From Verpa conica (taxonomy: Eukaryota; Ascomycota; Pezizomycetes; Pezizales; Morchellaceae): a stretch of DNA of 64,000 bases. Numbering within the stretch: position 1 is the stretch's first letter; every line of letters begins with the position of its first letter. The notes beneath the pieces were generated by a model that saw only the letters and a list, made by a program, of their open reading frames with translations, was not told the origin of the DNA and made no database searches. Shown piece after piece: positions 58,624-64,000 of the stretch. Made by a program: the position numbers and the translations under genes. The DNA lies in the NCBI GenBank assembly GCA_033030425.1, contig JAUFSD010000006.1, positions 558,001-622,000 of the forward strand, read 5' to 3'.

Positions 58624-61275
58624 TTTTCTTAAACCATGTATCCCTTAAAATAGACAATGGCTCCGTTTATATCTATAATCGACAAGCGAAATTTAATGGC
58701 CCCAGAGGTCCCATCAACAGTCTTGATATCATTTACATCTACCACGCCTATCAATAACAAATCAGAAAGGCAATATTCCTCCCTCATCATCGCCTTAGGG
58801 CAAGAACGCGATGTTGCTTCTCCCGTGGGAACCCTAGCGCTATAACTCCCTAGATAGATGTTTAGTAATTCGCGTCGGCACACCCTAAAATACCCAAAGT
58901 AAGTATATCACATGAGGGCTAACGATCTCAGAAAGTAATCTAGTTAAGATATTTCCAAGTCCATACCCCTACCCAACTACTACCAGACATAGAGTGATCT
59001 GAGGTCTTTTAGTCTCAGAATATAGGGTTTTACAGTGCCAGTTTCCAACCCTTAAGACACGTCATTGTGGGACACTATTTGTAGTGGCGTAAGTAGTCGT
59101 AAGAGGTGAAGTATCTAACTGATTCACCTTAACAGCAGATCATAAACTTAGAATGACTTGAGGTATAGGGGACCTCATAGGGGCTAAGACGTAATTAAGT
59201 TCTCCTGAAAATGATTGCGGGTGACGTGACCGGATGAATAAATAGGGGGGTTGACTCACGGAAGATTAAGATTTGAAATCACGGTGTGAGACCTTTTTGA
59301 GTTTTGCGATTACATGCACACCGCAAGATCTGGAGTAATAGAAGTTTCTCGGAGGGAGGAGGGGACTTTTGGAGGCCGCTAGCCTTATTTGACTAGGGTT
59401 TCCCCTAATAAATCCTATACCTAGTATTAATTTTGGGGTTGTCAAAGCTCAGCATGATATGGCTGGTACGTAACAGGGTTAGGGTTTGTTTCATAACCCT
59501 CGGGTAACTAAATACCTCTCTATTTACCGTGAATATAAGACTACGGTTATCTTAGATAGTGCCCTAAGATAAGTTGCCTAATAAGGCTAACATAAGATGG
59601 CCTTAGGCTTCGAGGAATTACGACCCTTCTCTAGATGTCACTAGTGATTACTAAACAAAGAATCATCGATTGGTATATTAATATCGCAGCACTCATAATT
59701 CTAATTGAAAGGTATTAATTCTTTAGAAAAATACGGCAAGAAAGTACCTCGCCATACAATATATATATGAGGGGACCTTAGGACCCCTAGGATTATAGGA
59801 TAACAAAATTCCTGGGTAGCATGTTGGTGGAAACTTAACCGTAGTAGTAAAATTTAATAAGGAATCCGAGGTAGTTATCGACATATAATGAGGTACAACT
59901 ATACTCACTGTTTCAAATTTCCTAAGGTATATCGACGACTTCCTAGCAGTATTCTCTCTACCTTTGTGAAACTCTTATTACTATATAGACGAGTATTTGT
60001 CTTTCCTTTTTGACATCGTAATGTTAATTGTGTAGATGTGCTTTGGGTCGGGAATATTATACAAATAGAGTGCTAAAAAGTAAGTAGATATATTTATAAC
60101 AGTATCTCTTCTTTACGATGATCTCCTACGTGATAGCATGTGGGGTGGTGTGTACTTAGTGGGGACAAGAACTACCCTCAATAAATTCGATTCAAGATAG
60201 ATCTTGTATGCAAACAAATATCTACAAACTCCCGCACAAAATAATATTAGTTAATTTGGATACTAATTGAAAGCTTGAATTCTCTAGTAAGTTCATTTGC
60301 TAATATTTGCCTGAAATAAAGGCTAGTTATAAGGCTGTGGGGTCTAGATATTGAAGAGGTAATAGCCTTAGTGAGGAGATACCCGAGCTGTGGTGCTGGG
60401 ATCTCTATACGGCTACTTCTGAATTTGTTTCTATGCGATCCTTGTTAAGATATGTGGGCTGTGGAGACTTTAATACTAACCCTCAGGTCATGATATATAT
60501 TTAAAATGAAATTCCAGGGTTGAGCCAGCAAAAACTTTAGCACCACCAACATCATCCAGAAAATCCAGTACCCAGTAGTCCAGCTCTTTTGCTTTAGAGT
60601 CATGCCTATTAAAGACGTATAGGGATTTGACTTGTGCCTTCCCCCCCCCTTTCCGTCCGAGGCGTGGGGTTTACTTTGCAGAATACCGTCCCTATAAAGT
60701 ATATAGCGTGCTTCAGAGGAGGAGATAGTGCAAGGTCTAGCCCCGTTTAAGCCGCTCAGGGCACCGAGTGATCGCCGGTGATTGGACATTGATACTTAGC
60801 GGTGACTATGGCGCAAACCCGTGGTTATGTCTCAGTTAAATTGTTTCCAATAACAGGCCGTAGTAAGCTATAACGTGGCATTTTTACCAACTGGAATACA
60901 AACTAAGACAAGAGCTAATAAGGCGTATTGCTCCTTCGGCTCCCATTTTCAAATGAGCTTCCGAGGAGAAGCCAGCGGTACTATATATCGGGGCGCTAAA
61001 ACTTCTGCCTGTATGGAATGCGGATTTCCTGGCTGTAGTTGATTGTCCGAGGCACCGTGTAAGTCATTACAAGCATAAGGGGGCGCAGCATGTCATACTA
61101 TGTTGGAAGCGCCGTAACTAATAGCCCTATATGAGCTCCGGGAGCCGGCATTTCCGTCATCAAGTAGACGATCTAGAGTGTTGAATAATGTTCATCTAAT
61201 GACTAGTATATAATAATTGGTTTCCTTGTTTTAGGGACCGCCCTTGATAGAAAATAGTTTGCATATCTTGTTATT

Positions 61276-61311
61276 GTTTATTATTTATTATTTATTATTT
61301 ATTATTTATTA
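61276..61311. repeat. (TTATTTA)n repeat
   Basis: About five units of a 7-bp T/A motif. Confidence 0.85.
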
Positions 61312-62294
61312 GTTTTTAGTATTTTAATATAGTTTCATTTTCTTCTAAGCTAGTGCCCCTGGTTGCGTAACGTCGACGTCGAGGGAATTTTTGAGTTGGA
61401 ATCGGAAAAACCAGCAGTGCATGGAACCCGAAAACCTGTATATTTGAGGGTGTTAACCCCCAGTTACCCGGATTGTTGTCGTCGGTAAGTTTTCCGGGAA
61501 CTACATGTACCAGATGCCGCTGACCCTGGAGGGCGGGCGCGGTATAGGTGTGGGGCTTCCCTTAAACTTTCTTTAATTCTGCAATTTTTTTAAGCCTAGC
61601 CTCGCGTCGCTGAATGCGCCGAGCCTCCACAATGTTTCGTGATCGAGCATCGGAATTGAAATGGGGCCACCCATGCCTGCCCGATATTGACAGCTCGCAG
61701 GCGATATTCGTTTTCATGAATGCCTCACTCCCTTTCCCCGCCAGCCAGAAACCGGTCCGGTGGTAGTCGGGCAACAAGAGACGGGTATTTCAGCGCCATC
61801 ATTTCCTATTCGGCCATTATCCATCGGCGATGGCTGCGGGCCATATCAAGATGCTATATAGCGTGGGGGGGGGGAGTTTATACCTTTCGTTGTGCTGGGC
61901 AGCCATTTAACGACTTTAGAATACAGAGATAGATTTCCAGTGAACCATGAACAGGGCATATTTTCCTTGTCGGATAGCGCAGGAGAATGGATTATCACCA
62001 TTGGGCGATGCAAGGAGACCGAGACATTAAAAAACCGCCGAGATTTTAAGATCAGGCAAGGTTAGGGTTATTTTTGAGGGGGGGGGGGTTATGGTGGTGG
62101 TGGTGAGTGTTTGCTGACGGCATTTAATGACTTTATTTGGGCCGTTTGGCAAGGGATTTCGGGATGGGCCAACTAGAAAAGGCGAAGGCGAGGCGAAAAT
62201 ACCTAGCAACAAAGGGGGGGGCGACAGGCAAAAATGGCAGTTTAGAGGGTTGGGATTACCGGGTGTGGCTAGTTTGGGCCTAGAAGAGATGGTC

Positions 62295-62317
62295 GCTGCT
62301 GCTGCTGCTGCTGCTGC
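62295..62317. repeat. (GCT)n trinucleotide repeat
   Basis: Seven to eight GCT units, apparently non-coding. Confidence 0.85.
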
Positions 62318-62954
62318 GAGTGGAGATACGGAGGAACATCCTCGCCTGTAGTGCTGGTCCCCATTCATTTTGCATTTCTCTCCTGGCCACCCTACGCATA
62401 TCCCCCTCCCTCCCTTTGTTGCGTTGTGGTTCTGTTATGTATGCTACAGATCCTGGGCTCGACAAGATATTCCGTTGATTACTGACCGAGTAAGCTACTG
62501 AAGGAACGAACGCTGGAATTGTGAAGTAATATACAGTGCGGAAGCAAGTGAGAGACCACTAAGAAGAGCCGAGAGACATAGTGTGATAGAGTGACGATTA
62601 CTTGTGAAAAGAGAAGAAAGAGATATAGAGAGAACGAGAAAGAGAAGGAGAAAGAGAAGGGGAGAAAGACATCACTAAACCGACGACCCCCTCCACACCA
62701 CACCACCACCTCTAGATAATCCTTTGCCTCCTGCAGCATAGCAGCATAGCAGTACCAGCGCCGGCATCTTTCGTCCTCCCCTCCCCTCCCTCCCTCCTCC
62801 TCCTCCTCCTTCCTCTTCTTCTTCGCTCTCCTCCGTCATCACAACTATCAACAACCCCCCCCCCTTTCCTGTCTTTCGTTTCTCTTTCCTCTTGTTGTTG
62901 CTCGGCGCCAGCCAGCCAGCGGGTTACTACTCTCTCTCTGTCAACTGCCCCCCC

Positions 62955-63003
62955 CCATACCCATACCCATACCCACACCCACACCCACACACCCGCACCC
63001 ATA
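62955..63003. repeat. (CCCATA)n/(CCCACA)n hexamer array
   Basis: Three CCCATA-type units run into CCCACA units, ending about 260 bp before the ATG of the Cdc4-like gene in its pyrimidine-rich upstream region. Confidence 0.85.
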
Positions 63004-63261
63004 CTCCCTCACCCGATAACCACTCATTTGGACCCTTCTTTCCTCGCCCTCTCACTCTACCGTAAAGACTGAGCAACGACCCGTTACCTCAACACAACTC
63101 TTAATTATCAAAGAATTCCATCAAAGAATCCCCCGATACACTAGACGTGCACGATCATCGGGGCCCTTCCGTTTTATCAGAGAGCCCTGTATTCCCGAGA
63201 GTCCGTTTCACTCTCATCCTTCCCTCATCTGTACGACAATAAAAAAAAAAAGGATATCATC

Positions 63262-64000
63262 ATGGAGCCGCCAACAGCACCTCATGTACATAACTCACTG
63301 CCTAGGCGGAATAATCGCCATCACCAACAGCAGCAGCAGCAGCAGATCGAGATGTCTTCATCGGCATCATTACCCTCGGGCTCATCATCAATAACGCAGC
63401 CTCAACAGCGGTCTCGTCGAGAATCTCGCATCACCCCTTTCTCTGCAGTTGGACAGTTCTCTTTTGCTCCTACAACCCAGACTACAGTGGTTACTACAAC
63501 GACAACTACAACTATGTCATTTCCCCAACTATTGATGAAACCACCAAGAAATTTGAATGAACTGGATCCAAAGGAATTTCCTTTGGCGGCTACTCCTACG
63601 CCACCAAACCTTAAACGGCTATGTTTTGACTTGAATGGAAAGAGAACTCACTTTAGAGAGACCGACGATCCCGAGCAGTCTTTGAGAGAGGTAGGATCTG
63701 AATCCACCTTGGAGAAACTCGGGGATTTTTTTTATTGACTGAGGCTAAAAATAACAGCTCGACCAACTCGTGTACAATCTCACTCAAAACAATGGTGTTA
63801 TCAGGAAAGTCACCCGGGGGGAGGAGCACGTTGAAGGACCCAACCCTTTGACAAGCCCACCCGCGTCAGCCACCATTCCATTAACAAGAAAACGACCCGC
63901 TTCCCCGGTATCGATATCAGAGGCTGCTGAACGCGTAGTAATGCAAAAAAGCAACAAGCGGCGACAAACCGGGAGACAGAGGATAGGGGCTTCTAGTCCA
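63262..64000 (+). CDS. N-terminus of a probable Cdc4-type F-box/WD40 protein, 3' partial
   Basis: Exon 1 63262-63690, intron 63691-63757 (67 bp, GTAGGA ... AACAG), exon 2 from 63758 and open to the window end; 224 codons visible. The part seen has a polyglutamine run, then a Thr-rich stretch leading to MSFPQLLMKPPRNLNELDPKE, then FPLAATPTPPNLKRLCFDLNG and HFRETDDPEQSL, followed by NNGVIRKV and a basic Ser-rich stretch (RKRPASPVS, SNKRRQTGRQR). From memory of the family, this order resembles the N-terminus of filamentous-fungal Cdc4, the SCF substrate receptor whose F-box and WD40 repeats would lie beyond this window. Because neither domain is in view the assignment is tentative. Translation start is well supported by context (ATCATCATGG). 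Confidence 0.6.

Larger units (their letters stand above)
58192..63261. other. Intergenic region, no supported gene
   Basis: 5 kb with no protein-like frame. Holds a 37-46 bp tandem duplication flanked by 12-bp direct repeats (58508-58623), an AGGGTTAGGG motif at 59477-59486, a 7-bp T/A repeat (61276-61311), GGTTAGGGTTA at 62060-62070, G runs at 61865-61874 and 62078-62088, (GCT)n at 62295-62317, purine tract 62608-62668 and a CCCATA/CCCACA array. The last few hundred bases are a pyrimidine-rich leader for the next gene. Confidence 0.55.

Noticed and set aside
59477..59486. Telomere-like AGGGTTAGGG far from any gene
   Set aside because: Only two units, so not an interstitial telomere array; noted within the intergenic entry.

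Overview
This window looks like nuclear DNA of a filamentous ascomycete (Pezizomycotina). Genes are split by short GT-AG introns (about 52-136 bp), and the proteins have clear fungal signatures: an STN1 OB fold, Aha1, the LYR protein FMC1, a Pho85-type cyclin, a centrosomin-motif protein and a GPI-type S10 carboxypeptidase. Gene density is low, about 14 genes in 64 kb. The long non-coding stretches carry many homopolymer G/C runs and microsatellites, which would suit a large, repeat-rich genome such as those of Pezizomycetes. The lineage is an inference.

Layout. 1-9.1 kb: end of an MFS transporter, a GNAT-like protein, a secreted Cys-rich protein, a long STN1-like telomere protein with an unusual repetitive tail, and a frameshifted alpha/beta hydrolase. 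9.1-26.9 kb: a gene-poor stretch in which I find only two small CxxC zinc-finger-like genes on the minus strand, one of them spliced. 26.9-31.3 kb: a leucine-rich-repeat protein (-) divergent from an acidic protein with a Cys-rich tail (+). 35.0-39.8 kb: a centrosomin-motif (CM1) protein (-) divergent from the Hsp90 co-chaperone Aha1 (+), which has an extra hydrophobic C-terminus. 46-47.3 kb: a PCL-type cyclin. 51.8-58.2 kb: FMC1 (-), a secreted serine carboxypeptidase (-) and a DUF1295 membrane enzyme (+). 63.3-64 kb: start of a gene resembling the F-box/WD40 protein Cdc4.

These are mostly unrelated housekeeping and accessory genes; no biosynthetic cluster is apparent. The most unusual locus is the STN1-like gene. 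Its OB domain is followed by about 500 residues of degenerate [ST][YF]RGxRRxSK repeats plus a 23-residue tandem duplication, and its promoter carries inverted telomere-like motifs. I found no convincing tRNA, rRNA, CRISPR array or intact transposon. Exon boundaries are read by eye from splice signals and protein continuity.
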